A DNA stretch of 64,000 nt from Synchiropus splendidus (Eukaryota > Chordata > Actinopteri > Syngnathiformes > Callionymidae): the NCBI RefSeq assembly GCF_027744825.2, contig NC_071348.1:14913563-14977562 (forward strand), read 5' to 3'. Shown piece by piece: positions 23,201 through 34,229 of this stretch. The notes beneath the pieces were generated by a model, which was not told where the DNA came from, searched no databases, and saw only the letters and a program-made list of their open reading frames with translations. Each line of letters opens with the position of its first letter. Position 1 is the first letter of the stretch. Made by a program: the position numbers and the translations under genes.

Positions 23201-26126
23201 TGTTCTTGGCTCAACATCCACTTATCGAAAAGTATATGAGGAGCCCATCCTAAGGTCCAGACAGCCCTCCTGCACTGAGGTAGAAGTATTTTAAACACTT
23301 TTCATGATGGCTTCAAATTCTCATGGCACGTCTTGCCACAGGATGACAGAACGCTAGGAGAAGAGCGGACAGCTGAGCTCTCTCGACTCACCAGTATGTT
23401 CATCCTGAGGAGGACGCAAGAGATCAATAACAGATATCTGCCGCCCCGTTTGGACTGGACACTGTTCTGTGAACCTTCTTCACTCCAGCTCCAGATTTAC
23501 AAACGTCTGCTCAGTCACAGAGCCTTCAGAGCGTGTCCCCAGCAAACTCACACACACTTGACCTGCATCACTGCTCTGAAGAAGCTGTGTAACCATCCTG
23601 CGCTGCTTCGAGCCTCAGCAGAGGTCGGACTAAACTCCTATCTTATGTTATGTTGTTCAATCTAAAAGTAACATTAGCTGTGGATCTTTATATTGTCTGT
23701 TATAGGAGAAAGCTGACCGTGGATCTGATGAGAGCTTCTTCGAAGAAGACATGGTGCACTTTTTTTCTGAATCATACACCTCTGATGGAATGGACCCGGC
23801 GGACTCTGGAAAACTCAGTGTTCTTCGGGACCTTCTCCAGACCATCAGACGCATCAGTCCCTCTGACAGGTTAAGGATTTTGAGTCTTGCCACTCATTGA
23901 ATTGCAGGTGTTAGCGTGAATTCTAATCCTGCAGGGTGGTGGTGGTGTCCAACTACACAGAAACACTTGACATGCTCCAGGACCTGTGTGGACACATGAA
24001 CTATTCATTCTCTCGACTGGATGGACACACGCCCACCAGTCAGAGGCAGCTTCTGGTTGATGCTTTTAACAGCCCGTATTCCAAGTACTTCCTCTTTCTG
24101 CTGAGCTCCAAAGCAGGTGGAGTTGGCCTGAATTTGATTGGTGCCTCTCACTTGGTGTTGTATGACATCAACTGGAACCCAGCCAACGACCTTCAGGTGC
24201 TGTTAACCCCAACACACTTTTGGATTGATTTTCACCAGACCAGGGTGGGCAAACCAGGGTGGTGCAGGTTTTTTTTTCCATCTCACGAAGAATCAGAATC
24301 AAATTTATTGCCATGGTCAGTGGGGATCCCACCAACATCGGAATAAAGTGCTGTCAATAAAATAAAATAAAAAAACACACAAAGCACAAACAAGCAGGAC
24401 TAGAGTGACAGTCAACTGATTAAACCCCTGAGACACCTCATGACCAGTTCGAACAAAAACCTGCTAGAAAAAACTCTCCAACCCTGCACTAGATTGACTT
24501 TGGTCTTGTTATCAGGCCATGGCTCGAGTTTGGAGGGACGGACAGAAAAAGGCAGTGCACACATATCGTCTTCTTACTGCTGGTGAGAGCACTTGCATGC
24601 TACATTTGCCTGCGCTCAATGTCAGGTTATTACAGGCGTTAGTCATGAATAATGACTTGCAGTTGTTGTGTTCAAAATAAAACCAGCAGGTTTAAATGCT
24701 CAAAATCCTATAATACTAGTCATAAAGTTTTTATTTGTTGTACATCAAGTTCAAAATCTGAAGAAGCGTTTGGCATTTTTTGCTTTGCATTACAAAAAAT
24801 GATTATTATTTAACCGGCCCTTAATTTTTCATTAAGAAGTTGAATAATTTTTAAAGAAAAAACATTCAACTTTTTAAAGAAATATTCAACTTTTTTTTTC
24901 TTTAAAAAGTTGAATATTTACTTTAGAACTTCACGGCTTCAAATCGGTGAATAGGTCTTCCGGCCCAGGAAGATTTGTCCACAGTCCACAATTCCTCCGC
25001 ATTTATTGCCTCAGAAACAACACTTTGAATGTCACCCCATGAATTTTCTATGGGATTAAGGTCTAGGGTGGCCACAACATCACTGTAATTCTGTTAGTCT
25101 GGAACCAACATGCTGCTCACTTGCTAGTGGGTCTATGCGTAGATATGCATAAGGCATCATGACCTCTTATTAAGTATTTTAATAAATGCAAACTGATCCA
25201 TGATCCCTGGTGTGTGATAATAGTCCTGCTGACACCACAGAAAGGGAAACGCGCCCATATCATGATTCTTGCACAGTCATTCTTCACTGTCTCACAGTGT
25301 ACTGTGGCTTGAAGTGTTTTCGGGCCACCTGACAAAAAAAACAAACTTGCTTTCATCAATGTTTCTGCGTTTCACTTTAGGCCAGTTGATGTGGTCTTTG
25401 GCTATTTATGTCCACTTCAGCATGTTGTTTTTTTTTTAACAGTAGAACTTTGCAGATAGATTAAATAATTCACACCTCATTAATTGAACTCTAAACTGCT
25501 GTTTTTGAACACAACCCTTTCATTTATTCAATTGCTGGTAAATTGTTTACCATAGAATTTGGGATTCAGTTTGACACGTGGTATATACGATATAAATCAT
25601 GACTTGTGGGGCACGAGTCACCTGGCAATTCATTTTTCTTCTTTCAGGGACCATTGAGGAGAGAATTTTCATGAGACAAATTGCAAAGCAGGGTCTGTCC
25701 GATACCGTTGTGGATTTGGGCAAGGCCTCCGATCACATCAGCTTTACCACGAGTGACCTGCAAGACCTTTTCAGTCTGAAGGAAACACCCTCACTGACTC
25801 ATGACTTACTGAACTGCAACTGCAACAGGGACGGTTCACTCAGCGGTAAGCTCAACATCACCCACAAGTTAGCTGAGTCGTTCTTCAAAGCTTGTTACTG
25901 ATTTTTAGTGACTGCGGATGAGGAGGAACCCGTCTCCAGTCGGCCGTGTCAGCTCGGTCGTCAGGTAGGGCGTGGCACGACCACAAACAAGCACCCGAGC
26001 ATGTCTGAGCTCATGCAGTGGCGACACTACTCTGGTGACACACTCACTTTCTCAGACCCATATCTCGACCACGCCCGAGACCACATCACCTTTGCATTCC
26101 AGACCACCGTCTCTCACACAGTTTAA
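17231..26126 (+). CDS. rad54b: DNA repair and recombination protein RAD54B (SWI2/SNF2 ATPase)
   Basis: RAD54B is a nuclear double-stranded-DNA translocase that works with RAD51 and DMC1 in homologous recombination. Its 15 coding exons sum to 2,775 nt, or 924 aa (human 910): 17231-17371, 17449-17644, 21113-21334, 21652-21939, 22246-22408, 22476-22701, 22763-22849, 22915-23035, 23140-23279, 23342-23623, 23706-23869, 23935-24196, 24516-24582, 25648-25845, 25909-26126. The start [10 protein letters not shown] matches the family. Helicase motifs are intact: Walker A DEMGLGKT (about 348-355), Walker B/motif II DEGH (about 453-456), motif III LTGTP at the exon 9/10 junction, motif [17 protein letters not shown] and motif [11 protein letters not shown]. 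The second coding intron (17645-21112) contains the separate gene fsbp. The intron 24583-25647 contains an old Tc1-like fossil. Confidence 0.97.
18378..18960 (+). promoter_or_regulatory. CpG-rich putative fsbp promoter with a GTTAAGCC-like motif cluster
   Basis: This stretch inside a rad54b intron is clearly richer in CpG than its surroundings (densest about 18430-18640) and lies just upstream of the fsbp coding exon. TTAAGCC occurs at 18378-18384, 18633-18639, 18815-18821 and 18905-18911. A reverse-oriented GCTTAAC lies at 18822-18828, directly next to one of them. Promoter activity is inferred from CpG content and position. The factor that would read the motif is not known from the sequence. 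Confidence 0.55.
19184..20416 (+). CDS. fsbp: Fibrinogen silencer-binding protein
   Basis: FSBP is a nuclear DNA-binding protein with a Myb/SANT-like domain, named for repressing a fibrinogen gene silencer element. The two coding exons, 19184-19560 and 19861-20416, give 933 nt (310 aa; human 299). The N-terminus [19 protein letters not shown] is nearly identical to human. The Myb/SANT-like domain covers about residues 5-90 ([15 protein letters not shown]). The middle is low-complexity with an acidic-proline motif EDVKPPP. The C-terminus is a predicted coiled coil ([20 protein letters not shown]). An in-frame upstream ATG at 19154 would add 10 residues, but the chosen start matches the family. 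The gene is nested in the same orientation inside the second coding intron of rad54b, as I recall for human. Confidence 0.95.
20779..20784 (+). terminator. Possible fsbp poly(A) signal (ATTAAA)
   Basis: ATTAAA lies about 365 bp downstream of the fsbp stop codon and before the next rad54b exon. No AATAAA was noticed in this stretch. The call rests on position and a variant hexamer only. Confidence 0.35.
24289..24371. repeat. Dispersed repeat fragment ending in (ATAAA)n, copy 1
   Basis: This segment lies in the rad54b intron after 24196. It shares GAATCAGAAT, a GGGGATCCCACCAAC-like block and a short ATAAA-type tail with a longer copy in a cdh17 intron (44238-44580). It looks like the 3' end of a non-LTR or SINE family. 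The family name cannot be given from sequence reading alone. Confidence 0.6.
24864..24915. repeat. Perfect 16-bp inverted repeat in a rad54b intron
   Basis: The arms are 24864-24879 (ATTCAACTTTTTAAAG) and 24900-24915 (its exact reverse complement), separated by 20 bp. It abuts the Tc1-like fossil and may be a remnant of that element's terminal repeats. Confidence 0.75.
24910..25420 (-). mobile_element. Degenerate Tc1-like DNA transposon fossil
   Basis: Read on the minus strand, this intronic segment has the C-terminal half of a Tc1/mariner transposase in broken frames. It starts with DESKFVF around 25350, continues with [13 protein letters not shown] and ends with [18 protein letters not shown] near 25020-25070. 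DES and the conserved NPIENSWG block match the catalytic-core layout of Tc1 transposases. Stop codons and frameshifts make it inactive. It sits in the rad54b intron 24583-25647 in the antisense direction. Confidence 0.8.
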
Positions 26127-26237
26127 TTTCACAATAATAATAATCATAATAATAAGCCCCGACATTTTGGTTAACACCTGTTGCAGAGTTTATATTTCAC
26201 TACGACACAAACTTGTTATGTGTTCATAAATTGTTTG

Positions 26238-26243
26238 AATAAA
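26238..26243 (+). terminator. rad54b poly(A) signal
   Basis: AATAAA lies 112 bp after the rad54b stop codon, consistent with a short 3' UTR. Confidence 0.75.
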
Positions 26244-27509
26244 TGTTCTCATTGGTTACTTACATTAACGTGTCGTATCATATTTAAATACAAGCCAAGC
26301 ATTATGGGTCCTTGCCATCTCTCGTGTGCTCGTTCCCACAGGCTCCACATGTGAACCCTGACAGATGAAGTTAGACACACATGTTGAAGTGTTATATTTG
26401 TTTTCACAATATAAATAGCAAACTCTAAACACTTATTTGAGCGGTCTCAGAACTTTTTTTTCGCATGCAGAGAGGTCCAACTCAGGACTTCTGAAACTCG
26501 AAATGGAATTCATTTTTTAAGATTTTTGCTTTACCCTCGTAAAATCCTCCCCTGAGTTTCAGAGGTTCCCGTGCATTATGCTGCTTGTGTAATGCAGAAT
26601 ATCAATAGGAGGCATTGTAAAATCAGACGATGAATATTGTATGAGGATGCTGACAAGTTTGACTTGTCATCTAACATATTTAGTTATTTCATTTCAACTG
26701 GTATTTTTCTAGCCAAGAATTTTCCTGTTCATTAAGTATGTCATTTACATTATATTATATATATTGCGTATTATTATATTATTTTTACGTGACATTATTA
26801 TATTAATTGAAAATCTAAAACCGCTACATTAAATTAAGTACAATAATATGTAATTTGTATTATCAAATGAAAGCTTTTCCACCTGGTGATGTTTTCGTAA
26901 TTATCGAAACTAACAAAAAAAGCTGACAATGTTTTTAATGCTAATAATTTTTTAGCAAATGTGGCATAATTCTGATGCTGGGTAATAGTATGACACTACA
27001 TGGTAACTTTATTTGTGATTATATGAAGAGTTTATGAAGTGAATGTGGTTGTCATTCCTCTGCAATAACCATCACTTCTGAATTACTTTCCTGTTTTCAT
27101 TGTCCAATGTGTTGGCAGCTCTGTAAATGTCGGCCAGTCTTGTGAATGCAGACTGATCTAGTGAATAGAAGTGGCTCATTCTCATCATGATGCTGCTGCG
27201 TGGGAGTTGTGTAGCTGTCGCGAATTCTCACTTCTGCGCAACTGCAACAAGAAGTGGTCTTTTTTTTTTACTTTTAGATTCTTCAATGACTTTGTTGCAT
27301 AATAACTGGGACTGAAATCTTTTCATTATGAAATCACACCTCAACTTGTTGAATGGATATTTTTCTTATTAACTACATGACCTTCAAGAAAAGGTTGAAT
27401 TTTAAGACCATTTTCTCCATTTCCACCCGCTAAATTTTTTTTGTTTTTTTAAATACGGTAATCACACAAAATATGAGTGGACTAGTGGAATATCAGTTTT
27501 CCTTCAGGG
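26244..27509. other. Intergenic, no gene seen
   Basis: AT-rich sequence between rad54b and the LINE fragment. I see no supported exon, RNA gene or clear repeat here. Confidence 0.5.
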
Positions 27510-27935
27510 AGGGAGTTGGCGATGGGTCAGCGAATCGGTGCAGCAGGCGCAGTATTGCAGTCGCTCTCCCTTGCTATTGTGTGTAAGAGAGAGCTGATCC
27601 AAAAGGAAAAGCTCTTTAATTACCAATTATTCTTTATCCCGACCCTCACCGATCGTCATGAGCTTTTGGTCGTGACCAAAAGAATGTGATCCCACATACA
27701 AGTGGCTAAAATGAGTTTTCTCTGACGAGGCGTCTCCCTCAGAGATAGGATGAGGAGTTGTCTTTTGGGGAGAGACTTGGAGTAGAGCCACTACCTCTCA
27801 CCATTGAGTGGCGTTAGTTGAGGTGGTTCGGGCGTCTTGTGAGGACGGCCCGGCCAGCTGGCAGGAAAACGAGGGGTTGACCCAGGACCAGGTGGAAGGA
27901 TGCAGTACATCCTTACTCCCTTGGTGACATATATT
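27510..27935 (+). mobile_element. LINE reverse-transcriptase C-terminal fragment (pseudogene)
   Basis: In broken frames the plus strand reads IPTLTDRHELLVVTK, then VAKMSFL and VSLRDRMRS, followed by GGSG-type residues. This follows the familiar fish LINE block (a YGHELWVMTER-like stretch, then SLRDRVRSS and RWLGHLVRMP). Several stops and a frameshift are present. The fragment covers only the region just after the polymerase domain. Family assignment is from memory of the motif, so the clade is left open. Confidence 0.65.
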
Positions 27936-30139
27936 GACGTTGGGAAAGTTGTCTTTTGCGTCCCATTCTGTTGAAAAAGGCAGCCTTCAGCATTGCATGT
28001 TGACCCATTGGCAGCACGACACGTGAAAAAAAAGCTGTCTTGGAATAGAGATGTAGAAGTTCCCCCAGTTCAAGACAAAAACGAGTAAATATGCATTCGA
28101 GATTGAGACCCTAAAAATTTGGTCTTAGACCGGTGTTTGAGACCAGGGCTACAACACAACAAATAATGTTCTGTATTCAGCTCACGGTATGCTCTAGTCT
28201 CAGTGGACTCTCTGTTGGAACACTCTAGTTTTGATCTTGACTCAATCTTTTGAATTAAACACAAGTTTTTTTGTATAAAAATGTCTGATATGACCTTTTT
28301 AAAGGAATGAATACTGACTGAGCGACTGAGACATGTTGACTCCAGTGGTAGTCTGCTGAAGAATAACACTCCTCAAGTGTGGGAAAACAGGCCGAAGTTG
28401 TTTCGCCAAGTGACTGAAATTCATCTGTGAAGCTGCTGCCTGACTTTATTTCCTCCATGAGCTATGGTGTTTCATTTGAGACACGTGCGAGCCTGATGAG
28501 TGAGAAGCAACAGAGCGTGCTATTGATCCCTGTTACAATCTCTGAGGCCATGTGCTTGGGCTTCATCGGGTGGAATTTGGCAGGATATTACTAGAAAGCT
28601 GCTTTGCTGGCTGTGCTGCCACTCCACCACTTGAGTCTCCTCCTGCCGTACAGAGTCAATGATCAAACTTCCTTCTCTTGAGGGTAAAATGAACAATGCA
28701 GCCATTTGATGCAGATACTGAATCTGAGTGTTGTCCCCCCAGGAACTCTGTGGAGAACCTCCATGAAGAGGCTGGTTTATGAACTGGTAGTAAGCCTTTT
28801 TAAGCCGGTGTGATCAACCCTCGCCGGGGTCAGCCATGTCCCATTTCATTCATTGTCTTGGAATCATTGACTCATATCAGCAACATCCGTTGAAGTGGAG
28901 GTAAAACTGAGCTGCTTGTTATGAATCCTTGGATCATTTTATAATCTGGAAGTCAAACTAAGCCCGACATTAATGTTGCTGTTTAATCCACAGTGGTGTT
29001 GCACTGATGTCTATTACTGTATCAACTGCTGGCAGCTTTCTCTCATGGATATTTTTACTTTGTGAAAATAATTAATTTGATCTACAGAATGAATCTCTTG
29101 GTTAAGAATGAACAGAATTCATTTGTTGAAACGTTATGAAGAGAGAATATGAATCTATAACCGAGGGTTGTCAAATCAGATTTTCTCATCACTATTATCA
29201 GGGGCTAGACATGTCACAATAACCAACCCATCATGATATTAACAACAATTTAAGTGATAAGGGCTCGATCTTTAACTTTATTTATGTTGTGTATTTTCTC
29301 TCAAATCAACAAGGAAACATGATAAACTGCAATGCTATCATAACAGGCTTCAGCAAACCTTTGCATCTGCAAATAGATGATGACGGATTCTGACAGACCT
29401 ACCACCATTTACACCACAATATCATGTCAGTCAGTACTGGTATTCCGCAACAACCCGAGCCACTTTGTCCTCCTGTTTGTTTGTTTATTCGTAATATGTT
29501 GATATTGAGTTCTCTTTAAGGCACAAGCATATTCTCACAACAAAACACTAATGTTTTTGCATAAATTATCTTGGGTTTCCACATAAATGGAGGTTCAACC
29601 TCAACACTGAACATCAGATGCAGTATTCTGGAATGTTTGACACTGTTCTCCCGGAAGCCTCGGCAATGCTTAACATGTATTAAGTTAATAGAATGATGAT
29701 TAATTGGAGTGCTGTCCTAGTTTACAAGCGATTTCATATGTTGGAGCGGAGCTCAACGGCAGAGTTGAGTGTTCTGCAGACTCCCCCTTGATTTGCTTAA
29801 ATCAGAATAATGCAAGAGATGACTTCATCCTATCTTTAGTGTTCACCCTGCTGTCCTGTATCCAGCCTCCATCCGTGCCTGACCCTGGTGCAGCTCCAGC
29901 ACTTAACAGGGATTTCATTTTGCTCCATCATCTGTCAGGCAGATCAGATCAGGCGCTAATACAAAGCAGCAGGTCGATGAGGCGGCAACCCGTTGAAGCA
30001 GTTCAGCTGCTGAGGCCACAATTACGAACGAAATGCTGTTGATTTATGTCTCTTACATGATACCCCGGTTCCCAAACTTTTTTCCTTTAATGTTGCCACA
30101 TCTACTACATATATATATAGAGGGAGGGATGCTGAGGAG

Positions 30140-30141
<2 letters not shown>
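27936..30141. other. Intergenic, nothing recognised
   Basis: No exon with a family resemblance and no RNA gene were found. The open frames here are short and lack conserved motifs. Confidence 0.45.

Positions 30142-30179
<38 letters not shown>
30142..30179. repeat. (TA)n microsatellite
   Basis: About 19 TA units directly outside the left arm of the long inverted repeat (30183-30320). Confidence 0.9.
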
Positions 30180-30182
<3 letters not shown>

Positions 30183-30706
30183 CTTCATGCTTAATAACAC
30201 AGGTTGAGGAAGAAGTGCATTTTTGATTGAACTGATGGTTATTTATTAAAGTGAGTTAGCTACTTGTATGTTGCACACCAAGTAAATAGTGTTGCTATAA
30301 TCTGAATGTTTCTGTCACAATCTATGAAAACTAGAAACTTCCATAAAACTTTCATATTGCTTATGTGCTGTTTCTTCATCCAGATCGTTTCAGTCAATAA
30401 ACTCACTCTACGATCCAGGTGTGCTCAAGTCCATCCCTGATAAAACAACCGAAAGGCTGCCTTGATCCTACGTCAAGCTTGTGACTCATGTGCACTATGG
30501 TGTTCAATGCGTTGAGAAATCAGCTGAGATAACACAGTGCATATGATATGATGATCACAGAGCCACTGAAGGAAATTTAAAATACTTTTCATTAACTTGT
30601 CACATGTTTAGGCTTCCACAAACGGAAAAAAACAAAATCCCATAATTTAACGTCTCATGATTCATTTTTCTTAGTTGCTCATCAGCAGCTCAGGTTTTGG
30701 CTATTT

Positions 30707-30710
<4 letters not shown>

Positions 30711-30760
<50 letters not shown>

Positions 30761-30774
30761 CACACACACACACA
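30711..30774. repeat. (AT)n followed by (CA)n compound microsatellite
   Basis: AT repeats run to about 30756, followed by CA repeats at 30761-30774, ending at the left terminus of the Tc1-like element. Tc1 elements insert at TA, so an AT tract is a natural target. Confidence 0.85.
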
Positions 30775-31915
30775 CTACCGTTCAAAAGTTTGGGGTCGCT
30801 TAGAAATTTCCTTACTTTTGACAGAAAAGCACTTTTTATGAGGATAACTTTAAACTAATCAGAAATACACTTTTTATGTTGCTAATGTGGTAAATGACTA
30901 TTCTAGCTGCAAATGTCTGTTTTTTGGACAATTTCTACATTGGTGTATAGGCCCATTTCACTCCAGTGTTCTAATGGTACAATGTGTTTGCTCATTGCAT
31001 AAGAAGGCTAATGGATGATGTTGAAAACAGTTTAGCTGGTTAGAGAAGCTATAAAACTGACCTCCCTTTCAGCAGGTCGGGTATCTGGAGCATCACATTT
31101 GTGGGCTTGATTAAATGCTCAAAATGGCCAGAAAAAGAGAACTTTCATGTGAAACTCGACAGTCTATTCAACGGCTATTCCATGCGAGAAATTGCCAACG
31201 GTGTGTACTACTCCCTTCGGAGAACAGCACAAACAGGCTCTAACCAGAAGTGGGAGGCCCCGCTGCACAACTGAGCAAGAAGATAAGTACATTCGAATCT
31301 CTAGTTTGAGAAATAGACGTCTCACAGGTCCTCAACTGGCAGCTTCATTAAATAGTAGCCACAAAACGGCAGTGTCAACATCCACAGTGAAGAGGCAACT
31401 TCGGGATGCTGGTCTTCAGGGCAGAGTGGCAAAGAAAAAGCCATATCTGAGACTGGCCAATAAAAGAAAAAGAGTAATATGGGCAATAAAACAGACATTG
31501 GACAGAGGAAGATCTGAAAAAAAGTGTTATGGACGGATGAATGGAAGTTTGAGGTGTTTGGGTCACACAGAAGAACATTTGTGGGACGCTGAACAACTGA
31601 AGCAGCTTGACCGTGTGGTACGCAAGAAGTGTCCATCCAGCCAATCCAACTTGTGGGAGGGGCTTCTAGAAACGTGGGGTGACATTTCTCCAGATTACCT
31701 CAACAAATTAACAGCTAGAATGCCAAAGGTCTGCTGTAATTGCTGCAAATGGAGGATTCTTTTCAAAGTTTGAAGGAAAAAAAAATTTCAAATACAAATC
31801 ATTATTTCTAACCTTGTTAATGTCTTTACTATATTTTCTATTCATTTTGCAACTCATGGCGGTAAATGGTAAAAGTGTGACTTTTCATGGAAAACACAAA
31901 ATTGTCTAAAAGGGG
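30773..31915 (+). mobile_element. Tc1-like transposon with internal deletion and lost right end
   Basis: The left terminus begins CACTACCGTTCAAAAGTTTG, the signature end of a common fish Tc1 family. The transposase would start at ATG 31124 (MARKRELSCETRQ) but shifts frame early. A long open frame then reads SGRPRCTTEQEDKYIRISSL, TGPQLAASLNSS and KKKPYLRLANKRKR. It then jumps to VVRKKCPSSQSNLWEG and DYLNKLTARMPKVC, so most of the catalytic core has been deleted. The right end stops after AACACAAAATTGTCT (about 31908) without a terminal inverted repeat. It is a dead element. Confidence 0.9.
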
Positions 31916-32267
31916 TGGGATTCGATTATTTATTCGAATTAACTAGAGAATTTGTGATTAATAATTTGCAGTTCAATGGTATAAGAAAATTTTCCACAAG
32001 AAGCCACATTTTTCAATTTTAATGAGTTTGGTATATTAGTGAAAGTAATGATGGACCCATACATACATTTAAACAACAAACTATTGTTTATTTTGCATCA
32101 GTTTGACAGTAGCACAATAAATCAGGATGGTGGCTATATTTAAGTTTTTATATCAGCTTATTTAAACTAAAGCTCTTTTAATGTCTTTGTATAAGAATTT
32201 CAATTTTATAAGAATTTCAAGTCCATTCAGAGTAGTGGAAACTCTGGCCATTGTGTAGTGAAAAACC

Positions 32268-32315
32268 TCCCTGAACAAAAGCAAACAGGTGCTTTTGTTT
32301 GCTTTTGTTCAGGGA
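32268..32315. repeat. Perfect 19-bp hairpin
   Basis: Arms 32268-32286 and 32297-32315 are exact reverse complements with a 10-nt loop. They lie inside the long inverted repeat, downstream of the Tc1-like element. Confidence 0.8.
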
Positions 32316-32512
32316 TTCCTCCATGTTTGTTGCTGTTGTTATCATCCTAGCTGCCACGTGTCTTGTGCATCAGAGTGGACCAGGAACTCCTTCACTTACA
32401 AAGGTTCCCTGTTGTCTGGAGAGCAAACTGTTCAATTAAATTAAATTATGTGCCATTAAAATATTTTAGTGTTTTTTTGTGTAATTAATGAATTGTAATG
32501 AACTTGTTAAAG

Positions 32513-32541
<29 letters not shown>
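32513..32541. repeat. (TA)n microsatellite
   Basis: About 14 TA units directly inside the right arm of the long inverted repeat. Confidence 0.9.
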
Positions 32542-32544
<3 letters not shown>

Positions 32545-33344
32545 GACAGAAACATTCAGATTATAGCAACACTATTTACTTGGTGTGCGACATACAAGTA
32601 GCTAACTCACTTTAATAAATAACCATCAGTTCAATAAAAAATGCACTTCTTCCTCAGCCTGTGTTATTAAGCATGAAGAGTCTCACAAAGGATTTGCAAG
32701 CGAAACGCATTCAGCTTGTTTGGAATCCTACCACCATGACCGTAGCATATCCTGCAGAGCCACCTCAAATGTTGAAGTCCACCTCTCCATGATGCAGCGA
32801 GTCCCTCATCATGATGATGCTCTGTTTTACAGTTACCGCTTCAGTTTTCTCCTGTCTGAGTCTGGGTTAACAGGAGCGCAGCCCAGTGTGACATCATATT
32901 GTACTTGTTTCTGCCCAGCTCTGAATCCGCCCTCCTCCATAATTCCAGATCCAGCTGGGTGTGTAATGCTGCAGAGCAGAGATGGAATGCGTGATTCAAG
33001 TTACCAGTAGTTGTTTCATTATTCCACACATCTTACACATTTGTATCATTCCAAAGTAGGTGGCTGTGCACCCCGCTGTTAAACACATTTGAGTAAAGAT
33101 GTCCGCAGCTCTAAGCTGGTGTACTAAATAAATAACCTGTCTGGTCTGTCATGAGAATATGAAAGAGTCGTCCAATGTTCTATTGGTCTGAACCGCTTTA
33201 CTTGACTCTGATTCAAGCATTAAACCAAATGTCTGAGTCAGGGGTCACCAACCTCTTCGTTCTTAGCCCAACTGACTCCAGCTCATAGTCACTGGCGTCC
33301 ACTCGCTTCCCCTCCGCGCACCCTCCTCAGCATCCCTCCCTCTG

Positions 33345-33350
33345 TATAAA
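33345..33350 (+). promoter_or_regulatory. Putative TATA box of gem
   Basis: TATAAA in a GC-richer stretch 171 bp upstream of the gem start codon, in the context TCTGTATAAAGCGGAG. GEM is an inducible gene, and a TATA-type promoter would fit that. A further acceptor-like CAG at about 33504-33506 suggests the 5' UTR may be split. Confidence 0.5.
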
Positions 33351-33520
33351 GCGGAGAAATCCCGCCTACGTTGCAGACTGAGGACTTGTCTCCTGCGCTC
33401 CAGAGATGACCGACCCTGTGGTCACATCCACAAACTTGATCAAGAGAGCCATTTCTGAGTGAAGTTTTTGTAAAACTGATTTTTAATCCTTAAATCCAAG
33501 ACCGCAGGGAGTTGAAGAAG

Positions 33521-34159
33521 ATGCTATCCAGCGTCCGTCGGCACAGCCTCCGCCTGCAGTCAGAGCTGCACCGCTGGAGCATCTGCGACCCCGGAAACCA
33601 CCGGCTGCAGGACGGGCTCCTGGCACGGGTGCCCGCCTGTATTGCCCGTTCCAGGTCCTGCACTAGCACCACGGGGGACTTGGACGGCACTCGCACTTGC
33701 TGGTCGTCCTCGGACTCGGTCATTTCTTCCGGAGAGGTAGCCGGACCCGAGAGCCCGTACAGGGTCGTTCTGCTCGGGGCGAGTGGAGTCGGCAAGACAG
33801 CCTTCGCTGGCATCTTCTCCGGGGCGGCGGACAGCATGGACAGCGACGACTGTGAGCTGTGTGGAGGTGGGAACAGAATCTCTATTGTCTCTTGGTTTAT
33901 CCTCTGTAAAATAATTTCATCCATACTGAACCAAGCTGGAGTCAAATCTGCAACTTTCTTGTTGTGAGTCGTCCAAAACACAGACGATATGTGTTGACTC
34001 TAATTCAGCGGTTGACTGGCGACCTTTCCAGGGTGTCTGTCACTTTTGAGTGACTGCAACTTTGCTATCCATAGAACATGAGTGACTGCTGCCTACAATG
34101 GAGACTGGAGACTCAGGCACAGTTTCTCTCCCTGCTACACAAACATTTACCTTTACCTT

Positions 34160-34229
<70 letters not shown>

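Larger units (their letters stand above)
30183..32678. repeat. Long inverted repeat: two 138-bp arms about 2.2 kb apart
   Basis: The left arm (30183-30320) and right arm (32541-32678) are reverse complements with only 3 mismatches in 138 positions by eye. The 2,220-bp interior contains (TA)n tracts, a (CA)n tract, a deleted Tc1-like element (30773-31915) and a short perfect hairpin (32268-32315). A (TA)n tract lies immediately outside the left arm but immediately inside the right arm. The structure could be a foldback-type or non-autonomous transposon with long terminal inverted repeats, or an inverted duplication. No transposase other than the Tc1 relic is present. Confidence 0.85.

Noticed and set aside
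29704..30042. 112-residue plus-strand open frame in the rad54b-gem interval
   Set aside because: No conserved motif, no splice context, and it sits in repeat-rich intergenic DNA.
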